This document shows, piece by piece, positions 53,494 through 63,735 of a stretch of 64,000 nt of DNA. The notes beneath the pieces were generated by a model. It was not told the DNA's origin. It saw only the letters and a list, made by a program, of their open reading frames with translations, and ran no database searches. Made by a program: the position numbers and the translations under genes. This stretch comes from Multifurca ochricompacta. Lineage: Eukaryota; Basidiomycota; Agaricomycetes; Russulales; Russulaceae. Each line of letters begins with the position of its first letter. The first letter of the stretch is position 1. The stretch is from positions 62,001 through 126,000 of the forward strand of contig WTXG01000098.1 of NCBI GenBank assembly GCA_022496185.1, written 5' to 3'.

Positions 53494-54504
53494 TCCGCAG
53501 TGAGTGTGAGGCAAAGTTTTCCCTGAATGGTGAGAGAGGTAAAGAAGAGAGGGAGAGTGTGATAAGATTATGGGGGCCAAATAGGGGTACGCGCGCGTAA
53601 GTCTCTTTGGAAGTGGATTCATTATTCGCTTTTTCAAGCCTTTTTTATACAATTTACACTACAGTTAATTTCAATATGAGTATAAGAGTTTTGTAGGTAA
53701 ATAGCGGTTAAGTAAATCAGACATTTTATCTTGTGACTTTTTAATTTTGTCGCGCTTGTATCAGTTAGATAAAATAATCAAGATAAAATAAATGTCAATC
53801 TCTTGTAACTGTAAACTTTTAACCATAGAGTCTGTAGAATCAAATGTGAGACGCAAACAAGATCGAAGTTCATCGCCCCTGAGGGGCACGCCAAAAATTA
53901 ATTGTTCTAGCCCAAGGCTAGAACTTTTGATGACTGTGGTGCGCTTTTGCGCTCCTCCAGGTCGTCGATGGACCGTAATCCATCAGAGAGCACACAAAGA
54001 GTCCCAAAGATAACTAGACTTCAAAGGAGGGTGTGTTGTGCTTTGAACTGTTGTGAATCTACTGCTTGCCGGCTCTGTTTGACCTTGTTCTCAATGTCGT
54101 CAAGGAGTTCTTTAGCACACAAAAGAAAGTTAGAAAGGGAGAGAAATGCTGATTGATTTCTGCTTCTGTTGGCTCACTGGCTGGTCTACTGCAACCATTG
54201 TATGTACCTTTATATACTTGCAGAGAGACCTAGTTATGAAGCAGAAAGAGGGTGAATTAGGATTGAAAGGAGACAAGTGAGATGATGCCAGGCAATAAAG
54301 GCAGAGATGATGTAGATGGAGAGGTAGAAACTTGGCAATTAAGACAGGGAGGGAGGTAGTGAAAGTGAAACTGGTGTAAAGAATGGACGGGTATGCGGCC
54401 CGGAATGCAACTGATAAGATATACGAAACTAGATTATAAGTGCTCTAAATTCAGGAGAGGCGATAGCTGGCTGTTTCATGCTCAATGCCCGAGCCATCCT
54501 TACA
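53481..54504 (-). mobile_element. Solo LTR (TGTA family) inserted in the membrane-protein gene
   Basis: The ends are TGTACGGATC and ...CATCCTTACA (minus orientation TGTAAGGATGG...GATCCGTACA), with a 4-bp TSD GCAG (53477-53480 and 54505-54508). The homologous site at about 57826-57830 in unit 2 is empty and has a single GCAG. A TATA box (minus TATATAAAGGTAC) lies near 54210. Without a foreign ~435-bp insertion it would be ~589 bp, like the other copies. The TG...CA ends, TATA box and TSD point to an LTR; no internal part of this element is in the window. Confidence 0.88.
53561..53995. mobile_element. Unclassified ~435-bp insertion inside the solo LTR
   Basis: The LTR copies at 59419 and 8823 run straight from GAGAGTGT into AGAGTCCC-type sequence, whereas here ~435 bp intervene. 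The insert has GGGTACGCGCGCG near one end, two short hairpins (GCCCCTGAGGGGC and GTTCTAGCCCAAGGCTAGAAC) and ATGGACCGTAATCCAT at the other end. No inverted ends, TSD or frame let me classify it. Confidence 0.45.
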
Positions 54505-54797
54505 GCAGAATGGTCTAATTATCAGAGTGTCAGCACTGCCCTTATTTTGACATTGAATCAGTTGTCTGTGAAACGAAATACAACACTGCATATAAAGACA
54601 AAGTGGCCTGCATCTTTACTTGCGCGGTGAAATTTATCATGTCCGTTCTGGGTCTGGCTTGGACAGCAATTGAACGATCCCCCAGTATCCGCCTGTGGGC
54701 ACTTATGGTATAAAATTGCCCTTGTGAACTGAGAAAGGCTTATTTTTCTTCATGTCAGATCCCAAGTCACCTTACTCTCCCCCACCGCTGATATCCT

Positions 54798-55714
54798 TAA
54801 AGTGGTAATATTGTCATACAACTGTGATTTGTAATAATATTTATTTTAAAAAGGAAAGTTATCAACAAATATCATTACAAATCAGTTGGAATAAGATCAG
54901 ATAAGGATTAGATAAGAACTTTGCATGTTCTCGTTACTCTATGTCTAGCTATTTTATAACTTTCATTGTGTATCATGTGTTCTCATCGGAATGTGTGGGT
55001 CTAGAGCAGTAGAAAATTTGTAGCAGGAGTGTTATTGTCCATTGCATGGACAGGAGGAGGGAGGATGTTAAGCATTTTCACTATTAGGTTTTTAAAAAAA
55101 AATCGATTTATTCGCACTTCAGGGCCTTGCCCAAATCACACAGCTACTACCAGTACATAGTAACTACTGTTATGAACATGAGAGAGGGGTGGGAACCACC
55201 ATGTGTGAAACCTCTTGGTAGAGGGAAACAAGAGAGACAGTGTGCAATAGAGAAGGAGTGGAGAGGGGAAGAGAGCCTGTGTGTTAGAGAAGAAAGGTGA
55301 ACCTACCCATACTACCCAACATCGCCAACTCAGACTTAATCCAGCTCGCAATGGTAAAAAGCAACAAAAGGGAAGCAACGAGCCAGACCACTTACCATAG
55401 AGAGGGCAGGAAAGAACAAGGTGGGCAAAGGTGGCCCAAGTGGTGTTGTTGCAGGCACAGAGGGAGGCAGAGTGGGGCAGAGTGGGGTGGAACCGTTCAG
55501 TGTACTCAGCAATAAAGCCATGGCCAGTGGCGAGTTGAAAGGCCGTAGACGTGGTGTGGCAAGAGAAAGAACCAGGCGGGGTAGTGGCAGTGCACCAGAG
55601 GGTGGCGCATGCATGCACTTGATTTGTAATACGTTTTTGTTGATCAACGATAACTTTCCTTATTAAAATAAATATTATTACAAATCACAGTCGTGTGACA
55701 AGATTACCACTTTA
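54798..55714. mobile_element. TIR element with TA ends (Tc1/mariner-like, non-autonomous)
   Basis: The inverted ends are ~65-75 bp: left TAAAGTGGTAATATTGTCAT, right the complement TAAAGTGGTAATCTTGTCAC, continuing through CTGTGATTTGTAATAATA and AAGGAAAGTTATC. If TA is the target duplication, the element is AAGTGG...CCACTT. It has no transposase and contains a LINE fragment. It sits within 40 bp of both duplication units, at their junction. Confidence 0.7.
55093..55630 (-). mobile_element. 5'-truncated LINE inside the TIR element
   Basis: On the minus strand it ends with the LINE tail (GTAGTTACTATGTACTGGTA...GTGTGATTTGGG...GCGAATAAATCG). The frame 55618-55136 carries the ORF2 C-terminal cluster CACNNTTWATFAHLVLSCPL preceded by TAFQLATGHGFIAEYTERF. 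Confidence 0.65.
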
Positions 55715-55719
55715 GGGAT

Positions 55720-58087
55720 GATAACCTATCTTTCAAACTAACATTCTATGAAAGTGGCATTGCATCATATAGATGGCGCCTTTATAGCTAACCGTGGTGG
55801 TGGTATAACAAAACGGGAAGAGAGTATAAAGAGGCGATTCCGAGGGGCGAGGAAAACGAGGCGATGGAAGCGCGAGTGGCTGAGTGGGCGAGCCGAGCCG
55901 TTGAGACAGGCCGGAAGGGGCGGAAAACCGGAGACAGAAGCCATGTGTGTGGTGTTCGAAATACAAGGATGGGGACTTCCCCGTCCACCCGTCCCATGGC
56001 GCCCGCCGCTTTCGAGCCACCAAAATCAGTCGAAGCTTAGTGGCCCAGATGACATCGAATTTGTTTATTGAACCCCAGAATTAATAACACGCTACGAGCA
56101 GCGCATGCAGGCCTCCTGTGAGTTATCTCATTTCGTATTTCATCAGCTCAGGGGCCACTTGATTAAATGAAAAAACCTTTACTCGTTCATCAGACCAGGA
56201 TAGCGTTGTGGATTTTTTGTAGACCATCATCCCTCTGTTTGTGGCCTTTGCTGTTGGAACTTTGGCAAGACATACGGCACCGGCGACTAAGCTGACTGCT
56301 ATCTGGCTGTGCGGAATGAAGACGTATCTACTGTAAACCTGATTAATTGAGACAATTTACGTTCCCCGCTTCGGTTTACAAAGATAATCTTCCCAGATGG
56401 AAGGGTGATCTGATACCCGAGGTTCGGTGCCATTCTTGCGTCTGACCGTTTCCACCAGTCCATCAGGCAGCTTCTCGTGCGATTCTCGTTCCTTGGTCTC
56501 TGTGACGGATCTCCTGTAGCTAATGTTGGTCGTCGTATAGGTCGGAGGGGAAGTATAAGATACTTTCTCTTTGAGAACTGGGAGTCGATCTGCATCATCT
56601 ACCACCTCGCAAACTACACCGACCACCGGCATGGCACTCTCTAATGACATGGCAGCCCTCATTGGTTTCGCATGCGAGGCAGTTGCATATGGTGCGTATG
56701 ACGGGATCCTTTTTTCTAGACAAGCTTCCAACGACATCGTTGTCATTTAGGTGCATATTGCATTCTTTTCGTTATGACCGCGATACTGCTTGCAAAGCGG
56801 AAGCGAACCAAACAAGAAATCAACGCACCTATCACGATCGCTAGCGTTTCTCTCTTCCTTGTCTGCACGGCGCATTTTGCAATCGAATTCAATCATTATT
56901 ATACTACATTGGTACGGCAGCTTTCCTATCTCGCCATCTTTTCGAACTCGCTTTTTTTGACCAGTGTTTTTCAGCAAGTAAATGGCGTGGACCACTTTGC
57001 AGACGAGACAAAGCAGTTGATCGGCGCAGATCTCCTCATTTCACTCGCGGATTTCATCGGCGACGCCATTCTTATCTATCGCTGCTGGCTCATCTGGGGA
57101 AAGAACTACTTTGTAATTATTATCCCATCACTCTGTGCCGTGGCTGGATTCGGTAAGCAAAAAAATACTTGCCAATTCCTTTCCTTTGACACTGACGCCT
57201 GCTACTACAAGCTTGCTTGGCAGAGTCGTTGCATCTCCTGCTTGGTATCAATCTAACTGCGCCCGTCGCTCCGAATTCGCTAGTTCCTCTTGCAACCGCA
57301 GGCTATTCTCTCCCTCTCGCGACTAATGTCCTAGTTACACTCCTGATCGTTTCCCGAATCTGGTATCTCTCGCATGTGAGCAGCCCAAACTTACGTGGCA
57401 TTCCTCCACCTTCTCGCACCGCGCGGCATGTTATCGACATTGTGGTGGAGTCGGGTGCGCTATATTTGGTAACGCAAGCGATCTTCGTGGGATTGTTCGC
57501 GGCCAAGCACCCCGCTCAGGCGATCATTGCTGTGATCGCTGTACAAATATATGTAGGTTTCAATTTTTCTTCCTTTTTGGCTTCTCCATATTATGGAACT
57601 AAATGATGGTCCTGTAGGGCATCGTGCCGACGCTGATCATACTTCGTGTTGCGCGTGGTCTTCCGCAAGTCACTACACCGAAGACCGGCGGGATTTTGAC
57701 ATCGCACATACCATTATCGTGCGTTCGCGTTGACACCACTGCATTTACAGATGCCACGGTGCCCGTCTATGATATTAACGTGTGCGGTCTAAACGTTGAT
57801 GACGATTACCTACACCGCAAAGACAGCAGGATGGTCTAATTATCAGAGCACCAGCGCTACCCTTATTTAGACATTGCATCAGTTGTCTGTGAAACGAAAT
57901 ACAACGCTGCATATAAAGACAAAGTGGCCTGCATCTTTACTTGCGGGGTTAAATTTATCATGTCCGTTCTGGGTCTGGCTTGGACAGCAATTGAGCGATC
58001 CCCCAGTATCCGCCCGCGGGCACTTATGGTATAAAAACATTGCCCTTGTGAGCTGAGCAAGGTTTATTTTTCTTCATGTCAGATCCC
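55720..58087 (+). repeat. Segmental tandem duplication, unit 2
   Basis: The homologue of 51380-54763 without the solo LTR. The last ~250 bp (57839-58087) match 54508-54763. Confidence 0.85.
56631..57839 (+). CDS. Seven-helix membrane protein, copy 2
   Basis: Exons 56631-56691, 56751-57152, 57212-57552 and 57618-57839 give 341 residues. The exon structure and all seven hydrophobic segments match copy 1, with scattered substitutions (KQLIGADLLISLADF against NPLLGADLLISVADL). The second splice acceptor is CTACAAG here against CTCCCAG in copy 1. It ends KDSRMV-stop, the undisturbed terminus. Like copy 1 it would sit in a membrane; no ligand-binding or signalling motif is recognisable. Confidence 0.87.
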
Positions 58088-58190
58088 TAACACCGCATCC
58101 CAACGGTGCCATTGAGTTCGACCTGTCCACCGTACCGACCAGCTGGCCAAAAACAGAGACCCTTATCCAAACATTAAGATGCATCACGGT
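58088..58190 (+). pseudogene. Possible C-terminal coding remnant
   Basis: Directly after unit 2 a frame reads PHPNGAIEFDLSTVPTSWPK and ends RCITV at a TGA. It may be the tail of a further duplicated gene whose body was lost at the duplication edge. Weak evidence. Confidence 0.22.
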
Positions 58191-58325
58191 TTGAAACCCA
58201 ATTGTTTGGTGAGGGGAACTCCATCACGATACGTATGTACCTTAAAGCTACACTAGTGCCAGCAGGTAGCGGCACGATGATCTCTGATCTCACAAACTCC
58301 TTGGTGAAATAGTTGTGACATGCGC

Positions 58326-58836
58326 TGTACGGATCCAATCCGCGGTGAGTGCAAAGCAAAGTTTGTTCCCAAGAGAAAGGTGAGCGGTGAACAGAGAGAA
58401 GGAAAGAGAGGAGCCCGCGCAACGCGATGAAGTCGAAGAGGGTGGAACCGTGCTGGACTTTACCGATGACGATGCTGATGGTCCCAATTGACCTTGGGCT
58501 TTCTTCGATAATAACTGTTCTTGCACACGCAAGAGAGAAAGAGAGAGAGAGACTAGATTGCTGGTTTGCTGGCTCTACTACAAGCATTATAGATACCCTT
58601 GTATACATGTTGAGAGTCCAGATTTGAAAAGAGCAGTATAGTAAAAGAAGGCCATATGTGGCAAATTTGGTAAAGAGGATAGACACAAGGAAGGTAAGAA
58701 CCAGGTCCTGAAGACGGTGAAGTGACAGTGAAGAAAATGAGAAAATTGATGGTCGGGAAGCCGGCCCGGATTGCAGACTAGCTAATAAGATGAAACTTTG
58801 AAACTCGCACCATGCATTAAACGCTTTGTAGTATAG
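58326..58836 (-). mobile_element. Solo LTR, TGTA family, divergent subtype
   Basis: It starts TGTACGGATCCAATCCGCGG and shares AAAGTTTGTTCCC, CTGGCTCTACTACAAGCATT and ATACCCTTGTATAC with the family, plus a CGGCCCGGATTGCAGACTAG block late in the element. It is cut by, or head-to-head with, the next LTR. Confidence 0.6.
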
Positions 58837-59419
58837 TGTAAGGATGGCTCAGGCGTTGAGCATGAAACCTCTAGTTATTGCTTCTCCTTTCTTTCATTAC
58901 AAAACCCTGAATTAGAGCACTTACGATCTAGTATCAGTATATCTTTTATCAGTACATTCGCATTCCGGGCCACATGCCCGTCCATTCCTTTTCACTACCT
59001 CCCCGTCTTAGTTTCCAGGTTTCTACACCTCTGTCTTTATTGCCTGGCATCATCTCACTTGTCTCCTTTCAATCCTAATTCACCCTCTTTCTGCTTCATA
59101 ATTAGGTCTCTTTGCAAGTATATAAAGGTACATACAATGCTTGTAGTAGACCAGCCAGTGAGCCAACAGAAGCAGAAATCAAATGGCATTTCTTCCCCTT
59201 TCTCTATCTTTCTTTTGTGTGCTAAAGAACTTCTTGACGACATCGAGCGCAAAGTCAAACGGAACCAGCAAATCAGTAGATTCACAACAGTTCGAAGCAC
59301 GATACACCCTCCGAAGTCTAGTTATCTCTGGGACTCTTTCTACACTCTCTCCCACCCTTTCTACATCTCTCCTCTCGGGAACACTTTGCCTCGCACTCAC
59401 CGTGGATTGGATCCGTACA
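58837..59419 (+). mobile_element. Solo LTR, TGTA family, 583 bp
   Basis: It is complete from TGTAAGGATGGCTCAGGC to GGATTGGATCCGTACA, with the TATA box AAGTATATAAAGGTAC near 59117. Flanks are ATAG on the left and ATAT on the right, so the 4-bp TSD is imperfect. Confidence 0.78.
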
Positions 59420-60070
59420 ATATTAAAGAGTGTCTAAAACTGAGATCAAATAACCAGAAATATTCTAGTCCAGGGCTCGTATGAAGAGAAGAGAAATGAG
59501 TTAACCAGGAGTGGCGGCGGCCGAAGGTTTCGCGCCCAACGCTCGTGCCTTCCTTACAGTACAATCCTTAGGATGATTGTGCATGCTGGTACGAAGCTCC
59601 ATCGCCCATTTGCACGCAGGCCACAGCTAAACCCTGATGGCCTTAATATGCATGTCCGGCCAATGGAGGGCAACAATCAAAAGATACCGATATCTCATGC
59701 TCACGACATATTTCTGACCAGTCCAGTAGCGTTGCGGCCTTACTGCATGTGCTTAATAACGGCGTGTGATGGTTTCCTGCTGAGCATGTGCGATCCGTGA
59801 TGAAGCCAACCCGGATGGCGTGGAAATAGTGCACCTAAGAATAACGGCAGTTGTGATGGCCCGGGATCTGTGAATCGGTTCACAGGAAATTCCGTTCCCC
59901 AGTCTTCGTCATCGAAAAGGGTGAAATGGTCGTTTGCACGGCTGTCTTACTGCAAGCCGACATCCGGAGACTGGGTAATCGGCTGATTGCTAATCTGGTA
60001 TACTGCCGCTGAAAATAATAATTTTTGGTCCCGATCGAGAACAACAGACAACGAACAATGAGTGTGATAA
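59420..60070. other. Intergenic stretch, no supported feature
   Basis: No repeat partner or domain is seen. A frame over about 59876-60012 (FRSPVFVIEKGEMVVC) is short and begins after a stop, so no gene is called. Confidence 0.35.
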
Positions 60071-60310
60071 CACACTGTATGCTTTTAGAAGGGTCGGAAG
60101 CATTCGTTCCCAAAAAAAGATGCTGTAATAATCACGATAACAAGGGTGAGGATCAAGAGAGATACGAGGAAAAGGGTGGTATTCTCGACTCACACATTGT
60201 ATGCTTTCAGAAGGGTCGGAAGCATCCATTTCCAATAAACGGTGCTGTAAGAATCACGATAACAAGGGCGACGATCAAGGGAGATACGAGGAAAAGGGTG
60301 GTATTCTCGA
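60071..60310 (+). repeat. Tandem duplication, two 118-120-bp units
   Basis: Units 60071-60188 and 60191-60310 both run CACAC..TGTATGCTTT, GAAGGGTCGGAAGCAT, ATCACGATAACAAGGG to GAGATACGAGGAAAAGGGTG and GTATTCTCGA, with about 10% divergence. Confidence 0.85.
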
Positions 60311-61670
60311 GCCCGTGAATCTAAAGGTGCCATCTTTCGTCCATCTCCGGGCCCATAATTGTGTGCAATGAATAATGAACATAGTTGGTAGTGGTGAACC
60401 TTTGGCATGGCAGACGTGACACGAGAGTGCGTCAAGAGATTTATGTGCAGCGTAAGTTTGTGACTGTAGCTCAGTACTCCACCTGATTTCAATCAGTTAC
60501 AGGACAATCTTCATGCAGCTGCAAGTATACGATATTATCCCATAGACCCAATGTGAAACATGGGTGAACCAAGAGAAGCACCTGATTCCAGGGAAACAAA
60601 GCTTCACAGAAATGTGATGACCCGGAATCTGATCATGACATTGAGTGTTCGAAGATTGAGCGTCGCATCACTGAAGCCAGATAGACTGCCTCTGGTCCAA
60701 TACACCCTTGTGGCAACAGGTATAAGTGGGTATCGGACGGACATTTCCGATATTCCGCCACCTTTAGTCCTTTTGTTCGCATCTGAACACTAGCACAAGA
60801 AACTTCACCTGAACGCTGGCCTCTGTGATGATCATAGGATTCCTCGCTATGTCGTCTTCGTTGAGCCCTTGACCTACCTCACCAGATGTAATTCAGAGAG
60901 AAAGGCCGCTCTTCTACCCAATTTTAAAGTCATTCAAGCCAGACCTAGCGCAACCATGAATCCGATCTATCGGAGAAGGGAACACTAACCCACCATTCCA
61001 ATCCCCTCCTCCAAAGACCCTCCCATGGGGTTAGAGTTCTTTAAATGGCAAGTGGAGACAAAGTTTACGTCGATTGCAGTGCGCCACCCCATCGGGTGAG
61101 ACATTGATTCACGTTCCCCAGAGAACAGAGGTGAATGCTATTTCCTCCCCCACTCCAACTTCCAGAAGCTGATAGATGGCACAGTGTCACTGGCTTTCCG
61201 AGGTGGAATACACTCCATTTCCAGGAGAAACAATTGAAGACGGAATTCCCGCCTACGACGACGACTGCAGCTCAACGAAGTGTCGACATACTTATGAACA
61301 AGGTGGCTCACGCCGCCATCGTCCTTGCCGGTAAACGTCATATGCAAGACCCTCGTGGCGCGCCGGACTAGGTTGCTGGCACCTTGGGAGGGAGGTTGAG
61401 ACCAGTCGAGATGAGAATGCTCCCGGGACCGAGAAGTATGATCCATGAGCGGCGTAGTTGTAATGAGCTCTACAATCGAGACGGTCGGATGGATTCTAAT
61501 AGCTGATGCCCAGAAAAAGAAAAGAATGTTTGGACTCCTTCCTCCGACCACCGGAACTGCTGTGGCGCCTTCTCCGATTATCCCTAGCGCATGTTAATTC
61601 GAAAATCGGTCAGGCTCTATAAGAAGACTCAGCCAACTGCTCCTGGAGAGACGTCGACAACAGTCAGCAG
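60311..61670. other. Intergenic stretch, no secure gene
   Basis: Intron-like signals occur at 60450-60492 (GTAAGT...CTGATTTCAATCAG) and 60534-60590 (GTATAC...CTGATTCCAG), but the frames around them do not assemble into a convincing protein. A degraded gene is possible. Confidence 0.35.
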
Positions 61671-61678
61671 CCTTCAAG

Positions 61679-61686
61679 TATATAAA
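61679..61686 (+). promoter_or_regulatory. TATA box of the small secreted-peptide gene
   Basis: TATATAAA, 76 bp before the ATG at 61755. A pyrimidine-rich stretch (CCTCCTCCTTCACTTTTCAC) follows at the usual place of transcription start. Confidence 0.65.
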
Positions 61687-61754
61687 GCCTCCTCCTTCAC
61701 TTTTCACACCTCACCCCTTAAGATTTACACACGACACCCACTAAAAGAAACGCA

Positions 61755-61970
61755 ATGCGCACCTCATCGATCTTCGCTATCCTCCTCGCCATTGTCGCTG
61801 CTGTGGGTGCCACCCCTGTTAAACGGGAGAGTATGTCCTCCTCCTTACAACCCTTACCCGAGCGAGCCATATTCGATGCTGATTCTAAGAGTGCAGGTGG
61901 CGCTTTGATTTCCGGAAAGGCTCACCAAAATGTTGATAGGGCCAATGAGGACAGCGTTCTCGTCGCCTGA
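61755..61970 (+). CDS. Small secreted peptide precursor
   Basis: The unspliced frame is 71 codons. The N-terminus MRTSSIFAILLAIVAAVGAT is a clear signal peptide with likely cleavage after GAT or nearby, followed by PVKRE, whose KR is a Kex2-type processing site. A GTATGT donor at 61831 and a CTGATT branch site followed by TGCAG at 61892-61896 define a 66-nt intron that keeps the frame. Splicing would give about 49 residues, with the mature part running from SGALISGKAHQNVDR to EDSVLVA. There is no cysteine and no CaaX end, so it is neither a hydrophobin nor a mating pheromone. A strong TATA box precedes it. The function is unknown; it would be exported. Confidence 0.6.
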   Translation: MRTSSIFAILLAIVAAVGATPVKRESMSSSLQPLPERAIFDADSKSAGGALISGKAHQNVDRANEDSVLVA

Positions 61971-63000
61971 GAGGCTCAGCCAGAGGGGGTTCCCCAGCTT
62001 TAAGAGTATGCGTTTTCTGTATAGGGTGGGCGGTGGTCATCGATCCAAGTCCAGCCATTTATGGTTCACGGAACTCACCTGGAGATCCTTATAGATAAAC
62101 CCAAGTCCTTTAGGAAGACGATTGAAGACCACTCACCCTCAACCGTGGTCATGACGAGGGCTTATTCCACCCGCCTCCAGCTCTAATAATTCTGGATTTT
62201 CGTGATTCTGATGTTATTTGGTAGTTCATGTATGGTCGTATAGATCGACAAGAAAGAAAAGTTCATAACATTTTGCTTCTCTGCCAAGCCAAAGTGCCAA
62301 GGGTGTCAAAGAACCAAGGTGCGGGAGCGCATGAGCGGTGCCCTTTGCTTTTTTGAGAGAAACACAGAGAGAAAATGGCTTTCAATGCTGCTTTCGTAGT
62401 GGAGGAAAGCGGGCAGGGGGGAGGGAGTAGGGATAGACCATGGATGTACTAGATCATCGCTTGCCTTGCTTGCTCGGTTGCATGAGCCACGCGTGAGGAA
62501 CTCCACATTTGGTTTGAACCAATTTCTTTTTCTTCTTTTCTTCAAACGCGGTTGCCAAAACGTTTTTTTTGGAACCGTGGGCGGATGGATTAAAAGAAAC
62601 TCGAAGCGAACAGGGGAGCACGTTGTGATGGTGGCGCCGTGCTAGCGCCCCCAACCTCAATCTAGATCATCCGCAAGGAAGGAAAGGAGGAAGGAAGGAA
62701 AGAAGGAAGGAAGGAGGGAAGGAAAAGTTCCATGCCTCACGAGACGCAGATGGCGGATGACGGATTGTGCGCACCCTTGAATGCTTGTTATTGAGCATTA
62801 GAACGCATACTCGCGTGCTTTTTCTCGAGTCGCAAGGAGAAAGGGGGAAGGGGAGGAGGCAACATAAGATTGTTCGATGTAGGGTGCTTTGTAGAATGTA
62901 CTATTCAACTCTCGCTTAATGGATTCATTCATTCAATATCAGGGACTTCTGCTTATTGGCTTGACCCATGCAGGACCCAATGTGAGGATTGATTTTTGAC
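61971..63000. other. Intergenic stretch with a GGAA microsatellite
   Basis: At 62676-62727 there is an imperfect (GGAA)n tract. The rest has no recognised gene. The first few hundred bases are probably the 3' UTR of the secreted-peptide gene. Confidence 0.45.
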
Positions 63001-63004
63001 ATAG

Positions 63005-63539
63005 TGTAAGGATGGCTCGGGCGTTGAGCATGAAACCTCCAGCTATCGCCTCTCCTCTCTTTCATCACAAACCCTGAATTAAAGCACTTTCGTATATCAG
63101 TACATTTGCATTCCGGGTCGCATGCCCGTCCATTCCTTAAAACCAGTTTCACTACCTCCCCGTCTTTATTGCCAGGTTTTCACATCTCCGTCAACACCTC
63201 TCCACTTTTATTACCTGGCTTCATCCCATCTCACTTGTCTCCTTTCAAACCTAATTCATCCTCTTTCTGCTTCATAACTAGGTCTCTCTGTATATAAGGT
63301 ACATACAATGCTTGAAGCAGAAATCACACCACATTTCTCTCCCTTTCTCTATCCTTCATTTGTGTGCTAAAGAACTTGATGACATCGAGAGCAAGGAACC
63401 AGCAAGCAGTAGATTCGCCACAGTTTAAGCACGGTACACCCTCCTTCGAAGTGGGGCTCCTTCATCTCTCTCTTCCACCTTTCTACCTCTCCTCTCAGGA
63501 ACACTTTGCCTCACACTCACTGCAGATTGGATCCGTACA
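63005..63539 (+). mobile_element. Solo LTR, TGTA family, 535 bp
   Basis: It is complete from TGTAAGGATGGCTCGGGC to AGATTGGATCCGTACA with a perfect 4-bp TSD ATAG (63001-63004, 63540-63543). The TATA region (TCTGTATATAAGGTAC) is near 63292. Confidence 0.85.
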
Positions 63540-63735
63540 ATAGATGATCTGGGGGAGGTGCCATAGGCCAGGGCATTAATCCTCCTCGCAATAATTACAT
63601 AATCTAACATCATGACACGTACCATCTCCACAGAACTTGTAGTTCAAGCTTCACAGCCCAAAAAGAAATAGAGAAAAAAGCATTACAAAGTAACAAAATA
63701 GAACTATTGAAGAGGGCAAATTTGAGTGATTCCAA

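Larger units (their letters stand above)
51380..54763 (+). repeat. Segmental tandem duplication, unit 1
   Basis: It starts GATAACCTAT and ends TTCTTCATGTCAGATCCC. It is homologous to 55720-58087 throughout, apart from the solo LTR at 53481-54504 and small indels. The ~900-bp upstream region and the 3' region are copied with the gene. Confidence 0.85.

Noticed and set aside
53570..53995. Helitron call for the insertion in the solo LTR
   Set aside because: There is a hairpin, but no 5' TC / 3' CTRR ends between A and T could be fixed.
60405..60555. Tiny two-exon gene (MADVTRECVKRFMCS plus ~20 residues)
   Set aside because: The intron signals look good, but the product would be about 35 residues with no signal peptide, and a competing frame after the second intron is more protein-like. 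Not resolvable.
61138..61551. Minus-strand frame of 137 codons
   Set aside because: The composition is unlike a protein, with no domain, no splice partners and no repeat partner.
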